Below are positions 1-8,907 of a DNA stretch of 64,000 nucleotides, in pieces (position 1 is the first letter of the stretch; every line of letters starts with the position of its first letter). Below the pieces are notes generated by a model. The model worked only from the letters and a program-made list of their open reading frames with translations. It was not told the DNA's origin and did not search any database. The stretch comes from JAGWRA01 sp035534615 (lineage in GTDB: Bacteria; Acidobacteriota; Vicinamibacteria; Vicinamibacterales; CAVVIG01). A program made the translations under genes and the position numbers. Where the stretch lies: positions 1 to 64,000 of the forward strand of contig DATLRO010000082.1 in assembly GCA_035534615.1 (NCBI GenBank), in the 5' to 3' direction.

Positions 1-48
1 GGCGCCACGCTGGAGCGCGTTTCGACGCGCGCAGAAGAGGAGCGGGAC

Positions 49-357
49 ATGACCGCGATGGAACTGGTACTGATGGCACTGCTGCACCATGCCGATCCCG
101 CCGTGCTGCGTCCCTCCTACGGCCCGGACGCCATCGTGCAGCCGTCAGGCGGCGTGCAGGCATCCGGCCTTCAGGAGGCGATGACGGGCAAGAAGATCGA
201 GTCGAAGAAGATCGAGAGCAAGAAGGCGGGAAGCAAGAAGGCCGAGTTGAAGAAAGGACCGGCCAGCAGGAACGCGTTCCACAAGGGCCCGATGCTCAAG
301 ACGAACCTCGACAAGGGCTCGGTCAAGAAGGGCGAAGTCAAGAAGGGCGGCTTCTAG
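49..357 (+). CDS. Lys-rich small protein of unknown function
   Basis: A 102-residue protein with no family I recognise. The first 45 residues are ordinary in composition. The rest is strongly basic, with lysine pairs spaced about every five residues (KKIES, KKIES, KKAGS, KKAEL, KKG) and more KKG units near the end; the last residues are KKGGF. An AGAGGAG ribosome binding site sits just upstream of the ATG. No signal peptide or membrane segment is evident. The stop is only 4 nt before the start of the next gene, so the two are probably co-translated. The low-complexity lysine tail suggests an unfolded, possibly nucleic-acid- or polyanion-binding region, but that is a guess. Being at the window edge, it may belong to a longer operon. 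Confidence 0.6.
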   Translation: MTAMELVLMALLHHADPAVLRPSYGPDAIVQPSGGVQASGLQEAMTGKKIESKKIESKKAGSKKAELKKGPASRNAFHKGPMLKTNLDKGSVKKGEVKKGGF

Positions 358-361
358 CCCG

Positions 362-1483
362 ATGGCACGCGGCGAGGCGGCAGCGCCGGCGGACGGCCTG
401 CCGCCGCTCTACGCCCGCTGGATGCGCGAGCTGCTCGGCGGCCCGCTGCCGGCGGAGACGCGCGCGACCTGCGGCGACTGCGCGATGCTGCCGCGCACGG
501 CGGATCCGGCCGGCACGGACTATTTCTTCACGCCGCAGATCAAGTGCTGCACGTACCTGCCCGAGCTGGCCAACTTCCTCACCGGCCGGATCCTCCGCGA
601 CACCGATCCGGCGTCGGCTGAAGGCCGCGCGACGGTCGAACGGCGGCTGTCGGCCGGCGTGGGGGTGACCCCGCTGGGGCTCGGGCAGCCGGCCAGTTAC
701 CTGCTCTGGTACAACAACAGCGCCGCGTCGTTCGGGCGCGCCCGGGCGCTGCGCTGCCCGCACTATCTCGAAGAGGGCGGACGGTGCGGCGTCTGGCGGC
801 ATCGCGAATCGACCTGCGCGACCTGGTTCTGCAAGCACGATCGTGGCGCGGTGGGCCGCCAGTTCTGGCGCGAGGGGCTGCACCGCCTGCTCAAGGCCGT
901 GGAAGGGGCGCTCGCGCGCTGGTGCGTCCTGGAGCTGGATCCGGGCAGCGCCGCGCTCGTGCGGCTCGTCGAAACGACCGAGAGCGGCGAGACGATCGAC
1001 GAAGGCCAGCTCGACGGCGCGGTCGATCCGCGGACCTACCGGACGCTGTGGGGCCGGTGGGCCGGACGCGAGCGGGAGTTCTTCGAGGCGTGCGCCGCGC
1101 GGGTCGACGATCTCGGCTGGGAGGAGGTCGCCGGCATCTGCGGACCGGACGTCCGGCTGTTCGCGCGCCTGACCCGGGAGGCCTACGGGCAGCTGCACCG
1201 CCACGACGTCGCCCCCGCCCTGCGCTGCGGCACGTTCCGGGTCATCTGGCTCCGCGCGAACACGGCCCGGCTGTCGACGTACAGCGATTTCGATCCGATC
1301 GACGTGCCGGCGCCGGTGCTCGGCGCGCTGCAGTACTTCGAGGCGCAGCCGACCGGCCAGGCGCTCCACGCCATTGCGGAGCAGGAAGGCTTCACGCTGG
1401 AGCCGGCTTTGATCCGCAAGCTCACCGACTTCGGCGTCCTCGTGCCGGCGACCGGGCGGGACGACCGCCGGGGGCCGGCCTGA
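362..1483 (+). CDS. Cys-rich protein of unknown function
   Basis: A 373-residue soluble protein that I cannot assign to a family. Its first 160 residues hold eight cysteines in a suggestive pattern: C37-x2-C40, the pair C62-C63, then C132, C142, C152 and C157, the last set in a CGVW..HRE..CATWFCKHD context with nearby histidines. This resembles a metal or iron-sulfur site such as those of YkgJ-type cysteine-cluster proteins, but the match is not close enough to name. The C-terminal 200 residues have no evident motif. The gene follows the Lys-rich small protein by 4 nt and converges with the ABC-importer ATPase gene on the opposite strand. Confidence 0.7.
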   Translation: MARGEAAAPADGLPPLYARWMRELLGGPLPAETRATCGDCAMLPRTADPAGTDYFFTPQIKCCTYLPELANFLTGRILRDTDPASAEGRATVERRLSAGVGVTPLGLGQPASYLLWYNNSAASFGRARALRCPHYLEEGGRCGVWRHRESTCATWFCKHDRGAVGRQFWREGLHRLLKAVEGALARWCVLELDPGSAALVRLVETTESGETIDEGQLDGAVDPRTYRTLWGRWAGREREFFEACAARVDDLGWEEVAGICGPDVRLFARLTREAYGQLHRHDVAPALRCGTFRVIWLRANTARLSTYSDFDPIDVPAPVLGALQYFEAQPTGQALHAIAEQEGFTLEPALIRKLTDFGVLVPATGRDDRRGPA

Positions 1484-1519
1484 CACGGGCCGCTCCGGCG
1501 CCGGCGTCCGGGCGGGCGC

Positions 1520-2302
1520 TCAGTCGAACACGAGATGGACGCCGCGCCCGTCCGACGCCGGCACGAAGCTCGGCTCCACGTCGAACACGGCGCGGACCAG
1601 GTCGCGCGTCAGGACGGTCTCGGCCGGCCCCTGCGCCGCGATGCCGCCGTCGCGCATCAGGATGAGCCGGTCGGCGAAGCGCGCGGCCAGGCCGAGGTCG
1701 TGGACGACGCCGACCGTCACGACGTCCGGCGCCCGGCCGAAGGCGCGCACCTTCTTCATGAAGTCGAGCTGGTGGCGGATGTCGAGGAACGTCAGCGGCT
1801 CGTCCAGGAACAGATACCGGTGCCCCTGGGGCATCGGCTCCCAGATCTGGGCCAGGACTCGCGCGAAATTCACGCGCTGCTGCTCGCCGCCGCTGAGCGT
1901 GGCATAAGATCGGTCGGCGAGGACGGCGACGTCGAAGAAGTCCATGACTTCCTGGCAGATGGCCTCGTCGTGCCGGGACGGCCGCCCCCCGAAGTGCGGG
2001 TAGCGCCCCATCTTCACGACCTCGTGCACGCTGAGCGGAAAGGCGAGTTCCATCGCCTGCGACAGCACCGCCCGCCGCGTCGCCAGCTCGCTGTCGGCCC
2101 ACTCCGCGGCATCCCGTCCGGCATAGACGACCCGTCCGCCCGAGGGGCGCAGCAGCCGCGAGAGCAGCTTGATGAAGGTCGACTTGCCGGCGCCGTTCGG
2201 CCCCATGATGAGGTGCAGCTGCCCCGGCTCGAACCGGGCGGACAGCCCGTGAACGAGCTCGCGCCCGCCGGCCCGATAGGAAACGTCGATCGCTTCGAGC
2301 AT
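1520..2302 (-). CDS. hmuV: Heme/iron-siderophore ABC transporter ATPase (HmuV/FecE-like)
   Basis: This is the cytoplasmic ATPase of a type II ABC importer that powers uptake of heme or another iron chelate. It has 260 residues, the usual length. Walker A GPNGAGKST lies at residues 34-42, the signature LSGGEQQRV near residue 137, and Walker B followed by the FLDEP segment near 160. The extended stretch between the signature and Walker B is typical of HmuV. It is the last gene of a binding protein-permease-ATPase set read leftwards, 66 bp after the permease gene. Whether the substrate is heme, a siderophore or cobalamin cannot be decided from the sequence; HmuV is the closest resemblance. Confidence 0.88.
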   Translation of the reverse strand: MLEAIDVSYRAGGRELVHGLSARFEPGQLHLIMGPNGAGKSTFIKLLSRLLRPSGGRVVYAGRDAAEWADSELATRRAVLSQAMELAFPLSVHEVVKMGRYPHFGGRPSRHDEAICQEVMDFFDVAVLADRSYATLSGGEQQRVNFARVLAQIWEPMPQGHRYLFLDEPLTFLDIRHQLDFMKKVRAFGRAPDVVTVGVVHDLGLAARFADRLILMRDGGIAAQGPAETVLTRDLVRAVFDVEPSFVPASDGRGVHLVFD

Positions 2303-2368
2303 GACGGCTAGACCCGCGCGCGTCCGAACGACTTCGCGCCGCCCGGGCGGGACTCGCCGCGTCCGGGA

Positions 2369-3406
2369 TCAGAAGACATATTCACGGTGGCGCAGCAGCG
2401 AAATGAACACCGGCACGCCGACGACCGAGGTGACGATGCCGATCGGCAGCTCGGCCGGGTGGAGCGCCAGCCGGGCGACGAGGTCGGCCAGCGTCAGCAG
2501 GATGCCGCCCACGAGCGCGCTGCCGATGATGAGGTACCGGTTCTCGGCCCCCTTTATCATGCGCAGGATGTGCGGCACCACCAGACCGACGAAGGCGATC
2601 ACCCCGGTGAACGCCGTCGCCACGGCCACGATGACCACGTTGATCGTCATGACGATCCACTTCAGGCGGTTGACGTTGACGCCCAGATAGATCGCTTCCT
2701 CTTCGCCGATCATCAACGCGTTCAACTGCTTGGCGTAGCGCAGCGCCAGCAGCGTGCCGCCGATCGTGGTGAGACCGACGGTCGTCACCGCGTGCCAGTT
2801 CGCCCCCGACAGCGTCCCCAGGTTCCAGAACGTGATCGAGCGCGCCTGCGGATCCCGCGCGATGTAGGCCATGAACCCGACGCCGCTCAGGAACAGCGCG
2901 TTGACGGCCAGGCCGGTCAGCAGGAGCATCACGATCGAGCTGCGGCCGGTGGCCTTGTTCTGCGCCAGAACGAACACCATGTAGGTGGCCACGATGCCTC
3001 CCGCGCAGGCCGCGACCGGCAACTCCCAGGGCTGTGCCGTGAACTTCAGCATGCCGGTCAGCACGAAGAAGATCGCGGCGCCGAATGCGGCGCCGCTCGA
3101 GGTGCCGACCAGGCCGGGCTCGACGATCGGATTGCGGAAGAGCCCCTGCATCAGCGCGCCGCCGACCCCCAACGCCGCGCCGGTGAGGACACACAGGATC
3201 GCCCGCGGCAGCCGGATGTCCATGAAGATCCGCTCGTTGAGCGTGCCGCCAGCATGTCCCGGCCACAACGTGCCGAGCGCCCGCCAGATCTGGGCGGGCG
3301 AGAAGTCGATGGCGCCGAAGCAGACCGACGCCGCCATGAGGAGACAGAGGACGAGCAGCAGGACGAACAGCAGCCTGTGGCCGCTGTCACGCGAGGGCGA
3401 GGTCAT
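2369..3406 (-). CDS. hmuU: FecCD-family iron/heme ABC transporter permease
   Basis: A 345-residue inner-membrane permease, the normal length for FecCD/BtuC-type proteins, with about ten hydrophobic segments. Recognisable family motifs are RLPRAILCVLTGAALGVGGA near residue 65, the following RNPIVEPGLVGTSSGAAFGA stretch, and a conserved C-terminal region before the final FISLLRHREYVF. The open frame continues upstream into the binding-protein gene, but the ATG at 3406 gives the right N-terminus and overlaps the upstream stop by four bases (ATGA at 3406-3403), which points to translational coupling. It forms the transmembrane channel for the substrate delivered by the adjacent binding lipoprotein. 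Confidence 0.9.
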   Translation of the reverse strand: MTSPSRDSGHRLLFVLLLVLCLLMAASVCFGAIDFSPAQIWRALGTLWPGHAGGTLNERIFMDIRLPRAILCVLTGAALGVGGALMQGLFRNPIVEPGLVGTSSGAAFGAAIFFVLTGMLKFTAQPWELPVAACAGGIVATYMVFVLAQNKATGRSSIVMLLLTGLAVNALFLSGVGFMAYIARDPQARSITFWNLGTLSGANWHAVTTVGLTTIGGTLLALRYAKQLNALMIGEEEAIYLGVNVNRLKWIVMTINVVIVAVATAFTGVIAFVGLVVPHILRMIKGAENRYLIIGSALVGGILLTLADLVARLALHPAELPIGIVTSVVGVPVFISLLRHREYVF

Positions 3407-4305
3407 TGTGAGGGTGGCTGATGGATCAGCTTCGCGATCGTGAGGACGTTGGCGCCGGTGTCCGGGTTGAGGTACATCAGCTGGTGTTCCGTCACGCGGT
3501 AAATCCGGTTGTGCCGGGCCGCGCTCGTCTCGGCCACGCCAGGCAGCGTCTTCGCCGCCGCCATCGAGCCGAGCTTGTCGTAACCGAAGGCGGTCATCAG
3601 GATGACGTCCGGATTCGCCTCGGCGACGATCTCCGGCGACAGCAGGCGCTGCATCCCGCTGCGGCCGCCGATCGCCATCCGGCCGCCCGCCCACGCGATC
3701 ATCTGACCGGCACCGGCGGCGTCGCCGCCCCCGTGTCCGGTCACCGTGAGGTACACGTTCGACGCCTGCCCGTAATGAATGATCGCCACGCGCGGGGAAT
3801 CGTGATACTGCTTCACCGCCTCGAGCGACGCGGCCATCTGGCGGTCGAGCCGCTGACACAGCTCCTCCGCGCGCGCCTCCTTGTGGAAGAACGCGCCCAT
3901 CTCCCGGATCAGCGCCTCGAGATCGGGAATCGTGTCGTTCGTATGCGTGAACGTCTTCGTCGGCACGCCGAGCTCGTGGAGCTGCTGCAGGACCTGCGGC
4001 GGCCCGACGTTGCCGTCCTCGATCACGACGGTCGGCCTGAGCGACAGGATGCTCTCGGCGCTCAGCGCGCGATGGTAGCCGATGGTCGCGACGCTCTTGA
4101 TGGCCGGCGGATAGGTGCTCGACCAGTCGACGGCGACGACCGACTGCTGTGCCCCGAGCGCCCAGATGATCTCGTTATAGAGCTGGGAAATGACGACGTC
4201 GCGCGGGCCCGTGGCCGCGGAAGCGGCCTTGCGGCCGAACCGGCCGCACGAGGTGACGAGCAGCGCCGCGAGCAGGAAGCCGGCGAGTGGTCTGAAGCGC
4301 CCCAT
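3403..4305 (-). CDS. hmuT: Iron/heme ABC transporter substrate-binding lipoprotein
   Basis: A 300-residue periplasmic binding protein of the class III (BtuF/HmuT/FhuD) fold. The N-terminus is a lipoprotein signal (MGRFRPLAGFLLAALLVTSC), with lipidation expected on the cysteine at residue 20. The body shows the family layout: an N-lobe starting with PRDVVISQLYNEIIWALGA, the segment with IGYHRALSAESILSLRPTVVI, a connecting helix, and a C-lobe ending with YLNPDTGANVLTIAKLI. It is the first gene of the importer set and its stop overlaps the permease start. A TonB-dependent receptor lies about 0.7 kb upstream on the same strand and could pass substrate to this protein, though that link is inferred only from position. 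Confidence 0.87.
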   Translation of the reverse strand: MGRFRPLAGFLLAALLVTSCGRFGRKAASAATGPRDVVISQLYNEIIWALGAQQSVVAVDWSSTYPPAIKSVATIGYHRALSAESILSLRPTVVIEDGNVGPPQVLQQLHELGVPTKTFTHTNDTIPDLEALIREMGAFFHKEARAEELCQRLDRQMAASLEAVKQYHDSPRVAIIHYGQASNVYLTVTGHGGGDAAGAGQMIAWAGGRMAIGGRSGMQRLLSPEIVAEANPDVILMTAFGYDKLGSMAAAKTLPGVAETSAARHNRIYRVTEHQLMYLNPDTGANVLTIAKLIHQPPSQ

Positions 4306-4428
4306 GCGTCTGGAGCGTACTACGCCAGCTCAACTACTACCCGCGCTCGTAATTCGCGGGCGCCGCCGCACGCCGCTCCCCCGCCCTTCCGACCGCACGC
4401 GCGGGCGCGCGCCCTGCCGCGGCCGGGC

Positions 4429-4842
4429 TCAGCGGCCCTCGCCGCCAGGCTCGAAGAGGAGCGCGGCGCCGTTCATGCAATAGCGCTGGCCGGTCGGCGG
4501 GGGGCCGTCGGGGAAAACGTGGCCGAGGTGCCCGCCGCAGCGCGCGCAGTGGACCTCGGTGCGGGTCATGAAGAAACGGCGGTCGGTCGTGAGGCCGATC
4601 GCCCGCTCGATCGGCGCCCAGAAGCTCGGCCACCCGGTGCCGCTCTCGAATTTCGTCCCGGACGAGAACAGCCGCTGTCCGCACCCGGCGCAGACGAACG
4701 TCCCCTCCCGCTTCTCGTCGTTCAGCGCGCTCGAGCCGGCCCGCTCGGTGCCGTGCTGCCGGAGCACGTGGAACTGTTCCGGATCGAGCGCACGCCGCCA
4801 CTCGTCCTCGCTCTTGACCACCTCGAATGTTTCGTCCGCCAT
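4429..4842 (-). CDS. msrB: Peptide-methionine (R)-S-oxide reductase
   Basis: MsrB reduces the R-epimer of methionine sulfoxide in proteins, repairing oxidative damage. The 137-residue protein has the four zinc cysteines as two Cys-x-x-Cys pairs (C51/C54 and C99/C102), the ESGTGWPSFW motif at 66-75, and the catalytic cysteine C122 in RYCMNGAAL, where most family members have RYCxNS. There is no signal peptide, so it should act in the cytoplasm. The frame is open far upstream, but the ATG at 4842 matches family N-termini. It lies between the TonB receptor and the importer genes on the same strand, with more than 100 bp on either side, so it may have its own promoter. Confidence 0.95.
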   Translation of the reverse strand: MADETFEVVKSEDEWRRALDPEQFHVLRQHGTERAGSSALNDEKREGTFVCAGCGQRLFSSGTKFESGTGWPSFWAPIERAIGLTTDRRFFMTRTEVHCARCGGHLGHVFPDGPPPTGQRYCMNGAALLFEPGGEGR

Positions 4843-4981
4843 ATCGCCGTAGGATACCGCGGCCGACCGGCGGCGCGGCGGGATTTTCGAGGCCGGTGGC
4901 GCGCCCGCCCGTCGAGGCCGGATACGCCAGGGAAGGATCAGACCAGGGCGGGTGACGCGGCCGCAGGCCGGCTGCGACGAT

Positions 4982-5013
4982 GGAGCCCGGCCGCCGTGCG
5001 GCGGCCGGGCTCC
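4982..5013 (-). terminator. Perfect 14-bp hairpin downstream of the TonB receptor gene
   Basis: GGAGCCCGGCCGCC (4982-4995) and its exact complement (5000-5013) flank a 4-nt loop. It lies about 20 bp past the receptor stop codon on the minus strand. There is no clear run of T after it, so it may work as a stable 3' end or a weak intrinsic terminator. Confidence 0.6.
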
Positions 5014-5033
5014 GGTCGGACGGAACACCTGTT

Positions 5034-7595
5034 CTAGAACTTCACCGTCAGGGCGCCGTAGGCGGTGAACGGCTGGCCCGGATAGGCCAGGATGTAGCCG
5101 CCGTTCGGCGTGCCGAAGTAACCGCCCGAGCTGATGTACTCGTACTCGTTGTACTGTTTGTTCAGCAGGTTGAGCATCGTCAGGCTGAACTCCACGTACC
5201 GGAACGGAATCTTGACGCCGGCATTGACCGTGCCGAACGCCGCTTCGGTCTGCGGGCTCGGCGCGCCGGTCGTGTTGTCGAAGATGTGCTGCGCGCCGGT
5301 GTACTGGAACGACGCCGTCGGCTCGATGTCGAGCCCGTGCGCCTCGAGGTTGAAGTAGGCGCCGACGTCGAGCGTGGACGACGGGACGTACGGCACCGGC
5401 GCGCCGTTGTAGCTGACGCCGCCGGTCACGTAGCTCGAGTACTTCGCCTTCTCGATGCTCACGTTCGCGAACAGGTGCGTGCTGCTGGCCGGCGAATCGT
5501 CCAGGAAGATGTTGGCGCCGTCGTAGGCCGACGACCCGTTCGCGGAAATGGTGCCGCCGGTCGCCAGGTCGATGTCGATCTCCTGGTCGTCGTAGTTCTC
5601 GTGGTAGTAGGCCGCGCCGAACAGCAGCGTGGACAGCGGGCCGGACACGTTCGGGTGCACCTTGAAGCCGGCCTGGTAGTAGTGCTGCCGCGCCAGGTGG
5701 TAGCTGTTCGGGTCGACCTTCTGGAACGGCCCGCCGCCCCCGCCGACCTGCGGCGTCTTCAGCGCCCCCATGTACCCGCCGTAGACCGTGAGCCACGGCG
5801 CCGCGGCCGCCGTCAGGTTGATCGACGGCTCGACGCCGCTGCGGGTCTGCGAGTCGGTGCAGACGGCGCCCTGGTCGGTGGCGTTTCCCGGCGTCGACAC
5901 CAGCGTCGACGGACAATGCGTGCTGAGCACCACGCCGGGGGCGAAGGTGAAGTCCTGCAGCGCGTTGTTGGTGTAACTGGTGGCGAACCTGACGTAGCGC
6001 ACGCCCGGGGTGATCTCCAGCCGTGGCGCGACCTGGATTTCGTCCTGCACGAAGACCGCCGCGTCGTTCATGTCGAAGTACGACGATCGGATCTTGCCGC
6101 CGATGTTCACGACGTTCGTGGCGCCGCCGTACGCCGGATTGTAGAAGTTGTTCCGGCTGTTGTACAGCGTGTGGATGTAGTAGGCGCCCTCCTTGATCGT
6201 GTTGCGCGGCAGGTCCTCCGCCAGCGTCACCTGGTCGCCGCCCGTGTTCGTGTGCGGGCTGTTGTATTCGTTCAGCTGCGGCCCCGGGCTGTACACGTCG
6301 TTCAGCCGGCTGTGCAGCCGGTAGATGTGCATGTACCAGGTCGTGTTCTCCAGCGTCGTCCTGCTGTTCAGCACGAAGCGCTCCCGCCCGTATCCCAGCC
6401 CCATCAGGTTGGTGTCGTCCTTGTTGTAGCTGTTGTACGGCAGCGTGCTGTAGAAGCCGGACGTCTGCTGGCTGTACACCGCGCTGCCCGGCTGCGCGTC
6501 CACCGTGATCCCCTGGTTCGTCGTCGGGATCACCTGGGCGCGGTAGCCCTGGCTCCGCGCGAAGTAGCCGCCGGCGCTGAAGCTGCCGTGCCCGTCGAAG
6601 CTCTTCGCCCCCTTGCCGAACAGCGCGTAGTCCTTGCTCGGGTTGCCGAAGCTGTCCCCGATGCCCTGGCGGAAGCTGTTGCCGCTCCCGCCGCCGCCGG
6701 CCAACACGCCGGACCAGCCGTGATGGATGCCGCTGTTCAGGTTGAACGCGAAGTTCTTCTGGCTGAACCGACCGAAGGTCGCCGACAGGTCGCCGCCCGG
6801 CTTCGCCGACGGCTGGACCGGCGTGAACTCAATCGATCCGCCGACATTGTTGTAGTAACGGGTCGCCGGATCGCCCGGGCCGTACGTGACGTTGGTGTTC
6901 TGAATCAGCGACGTCTGCGGCAGCGTGTTCGACTGCCACAGGTTCGTGGCCGGATCCGCAATCGGCACGCCGTCGAAGGTGACCGCCAGCGAGCCGCTGT
7001 CGGTCAGTCCGCCGTAGCCGCCCCATCCCTGGTGAATCCCGTTCACCGCGATGGTGCTCTTGGTGGCGCCGGTGCTGCCGTACCCGGTGACATTCGAGCC
7101 GGGGGCCAGCGAGATGATCTGCCCGGCGCCGGCCAGCGGCCCGAGGGTGTCGATCTGCGTCCGATCGAGCACCCGCAGCGTCTGGTCCGAGGTGAACACC
7201 TCCTGCGGGGTCGGCTGGTGCGTGGCGCCCGCCACCTCGCTCCCGCGGACGACCACCGACTGCTGCACCCGGCTCAGCGAGACCGTGGCCGTGAGACTCA
7301 GCGTCTGGCCGGGCCGGAGCTTCACGTTCTCCTGCTGGAACGCCGCAAAGCCCGGCTTGGACACCGTGACGACGTACCGGCCGGCCGGCAGTCCGGTGAC
7401 CTGGAACGTGCCGTCCGGCCCCGTCATCGCCGCGCGCGTGATGCCGCCCGCTGCGCCCGTCACCGTGATCTGCGCGTCGGGGACCACGGCCCCGGTGGGA
7501 TCGAGCACCTTCCCTCTGATGCCCGCGGACTGAGCCGCCGAAACAAGAAGCGCGCTACTGAAAAGGAATACACACACCAGCAGGAGCCTGCGCAT
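5034..7595 (-). CDS. TonB-dependent outer-membrane receptor with carboxypeptidase-regulatory-like domain
   Basis: An 853-residue outer-membrane transporter. Residues 1-23 form a signal peptide. Residues about 25-105 form a carboxypeptidase-regulatory-like beta-sandwich (starting GIRGKVLDPTGAVVPDAQI). A plug domain follows at about 130-270, and then a beta-barrel that ends in aromatic VKF, as required for outer-membrane assembly. A GGAGG ribosome binding site sits 8 nt before the ATG. This architecture is common in Acidobacteriota and Bacteroidota receptors. The nearby ABC importer suggests iron-chelate or heme uptake, but the receptor is about 0.7 kb upstream of it and separated by msrB, so the substrate is unproven. 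A strong hairpin follows the stop. Confidence 0.9.
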   Translation of the reverse strand: MRRLLLVCVFLFSSALLVSAAQSAGIRGKVLDPTGAVVPDAQITVTGAAGGITRAAMTGPDGTFQVTGLPAGRYVVTVSKPGFAAFQQENVKLRPGQTLSLTATVSLSRVQQSVVVRGSEVAGATHQPTPQEVFTSDQTLRVLDRTQIDTLGPLAGAGQIISLAPGSNVTGYGSTGATKSTIAVNGIHQGWGGYGGLTDSGSLAVTFDGVPIADPATNLWQSNTLPQTSLIQNTNVTYGPGDPATRYYNNVGGSIEFTPVQPSAKPGGDLSATFGRFSQKNFAFNLNSGIHHGWSGVLAGGGGSGNSFRQGIGDSFGNPSKDYALFGKGAKSFDGHGSFSAGGYFARSQGYRAQVIPTTNQGITVDAQPGSAVYSQQTSGFYSTLPYNSYNKDDTNLMGLGYGRERFVLNSRTTLENTTWYMHIYRLHSRLNDVYSPGPQLNEYNSPHTNTGGDQVTLAEDLPRNTIKEGAYYIHTLYNSRNNFYNPAYGGATNVVNIGGKIRSSYFDMNDAAVFVQDEIQVAPRLEITPGVRYVRFATSYTNNALQDFTFAPGVVLSTHCPSTLVSTPGNATDQGAVCTDSQTRSGVEPSINLTAAAAPWLTVYGGYMGALKTPQVGGGGGPFQKVDPNSYHLARQHYYQAGFKVHPNVSGPLSTLLFGAAYYHENYDDQEIDIDLATGGTISANGSSAYDGANIFLDDSPASSTHLFANVSIEKAKYSSYVTGGVSYNGAPVPYVPSSTLDVGAYFNLEAHGLDIEPTASFQYTGAQHIFDNTTGAPSPQTEAAFGTVNAGVKIPFRYVEFSLTMLNLLNKQYNEYEYISSGGYFGTPNGGYILAYPGQPFTAYGALTVKF

Positions 7596-7778
7596 GCCGT
7601 GAAGCCTCCATGGAAGCCATCGATGGAACGCACGAGCACACGCTCATGCCTGAAAGGAGATTCCATCAAGCGTCGGAGACCGAGTATCTCTGCGCGGCGT
7701 TACGTGCGAATCACGGGCTGGTGAACGGGCAGTAAACTCTCTCCCGGCGGATCACCGACGTCGACCCCCCTGGCCAGG

Positions 7779-7792
7779 CGTCTGTACAGACG
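7779..7792. promoter_or_regulatory. 14-bp perfect palindrome CGTCTGTACAGACG
   Basis: A perfect palindrome in the 255-bp gap between the 2-oxoacid oxidoreductase operon (ending at 7852) and the TonB receptor gene (starting at 7595). It could be an operator for the receptor gene, lying about 185 bp before its start codon, or part of the 3' end of the upstream operon together with the adjacent hairpin. I saw no second copy in the window. Confidence 0.35.
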
Positions 7793-7795
7793 GAA

Positions 7796-7815
7796 GGCCG
7801 GCGCCCGGGCCGGCC
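7796..7815 (-). terminator. Hairpin after the 2-oxoacid:ferredoxin oxidoreductase operon
   Basis: Arms GGCCGGC (7796-7802) and GCCGGCC (7809-7815) with a 6-nt loop lie about 37 bp past the stop codon of the beta-subunit gene. There is no T-run, so its role as a terminator is likely but not certain. Confidence 0.4.
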
Positions 7816-7851
7816 CTCGCGATCGACGACGAAGGGGCTGCGGTCTCCGGG

Positions 7852-8907
7852 CTACCGATACTCTTCCTGCAGCGCCTGCAGGGCGGTGTTGCCCGGGCAG
7901 AGCGACGCGTACGGCAGGTCCACCAGCGGGGTCGCCGTCGTACGGGCGAGCGCGTGCAGGTCCCTGGTCCCCTCGTCGATGTAGAGCAGGCCGGTCACCA
8001 CCTCGCCGAGCTCCTGGTGGCGGCGCACGTGCGCGTAGGCCGCGTCGCGGTCGGTCGGGTCGTAGCTGTCGTCCGTCCGGCGGAAGCGGACCACGCTCCC
8101 GTCGTGCATTCGGACGGCCGTCACGGCGTCGGCCGCCTGCGGCGCGGAGATCTCCGTCCGCAGCGGCACGAAATCGACCGGTGCCAGCTCCTCGTAGTGC
8201 TCGCGCGTGTAGCGGTAGCTCTTGGTCGAGCCGACGTGGTCGTTGAAGCTCACGCACGGCGAGATGACGTCGACCAGCGCGAAGCCGTTGTGGCGGAGCC
8301 CGGCCTTGAGGATCGGCACGAGCTGCGCCTTGTCGCCCGAGAAGCTCCGCGCGACGAAGGTGGCGCCGAGGCTCAGCGCCAGCAGCACGGGGTCGATCGG
8401 CGGCTGCTCGTTCGCCTCCCCCTTCTTCGAGGTCGAGCCGACGTCGGCCGACGCCGAGAACTGCCCCTTGGTCAGCCCGTACACGCCGTTGTTCTCGAGC
8501 AGGTACAGCAGGTTCACGTTGCGGCGGATGGCGTGGCACAGCTGGCCGAGGCCGATCGACAGGGAGTCGCCGTCGCCCGAGATGCCGACGAACACGAGGC
8601 TGCGGTTGGCGGCGTTGGCCCCGGTGGCCAGCGCGGGCATCCGGCCGTGCACGCCGTTGAAGCCGTGCGACTGCCGCATGAAGTACGCGGTCGTCTTGGA
8701 CGAACAGCCGATGCCGCTCATCTTGGCGGCGCGGTGCGGCGGCACGTCGAGCTCCCAGAACGCCGTGATGAGCGCGGCGGTCACCGAGTCGTGCCCGCAG
8801 CCGGCGCAGAGGGTCGACATGGCGCCCTCGTAGTCGCGCCGCGTGAGGCCGAGCGCGTTCTTCGGCAGTGACGGATGCGTGACGGGCGGCTTCAGTATGG
8901 ACGTCAT
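7852..8907 (-). CDS. korB: 2-oxoacid:ferredoxin oxidoreductase, beta subunit
   Basis: The thiamine-diphosphate-binding catalytic subunit of an enzyme that oxidatively decarboxylates a 2-oxoacid (2-oxoglutarate or pyruvate type) to its acyl-CoA and reduces ferredoxin, or runs in reverse. The 351-residue protein has the four expected cysteines for a [4Fe-4S] cluster: CAGCGH near residue 34, GIGCSSK near 66 and SPCVSFN near 212. The diphosphate/Mg motif GDGD is in GISGDGDSLSIG near residue 112, followed by NNGVYGLTKGQ. It is the last gene of a three-gene operon and its ATG overlaps the stop of the alpha-subunit gene by four bases. Substrate specificity cannot be read from the sequence. Confidence 0.92.
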   Translation of the reverse strand: MTSILKPPVTHPSLPKNALGLTRRDYEGAMSTLCAGCGHDSVTAALITAFWELDVPPHRAAKMSGIGCSSKTTAYFMRQSHGFNGVHGRMPALATGANAANRSLVFVGISGDGDSLSIGLGQLCHAIRRNVNLLYLLENNGVYGLTKGQFSASADVGSTSKKGEANEQPPIDPVLLALSLGATFVARSFSGDKAQLVPILKAGLRHNGFALVDVISPCVSFNDHVGSTKSYRYTREHYEELAPVDFVPLRTEISAPQAADAVTAVRMHDGSVVRFRRTDDSYDPTDRDAAYAHVRRHQELGEVVTGLLYIDEGTRDLHALARTTATPLVDLPYASLCPGNTALQALQEEYR

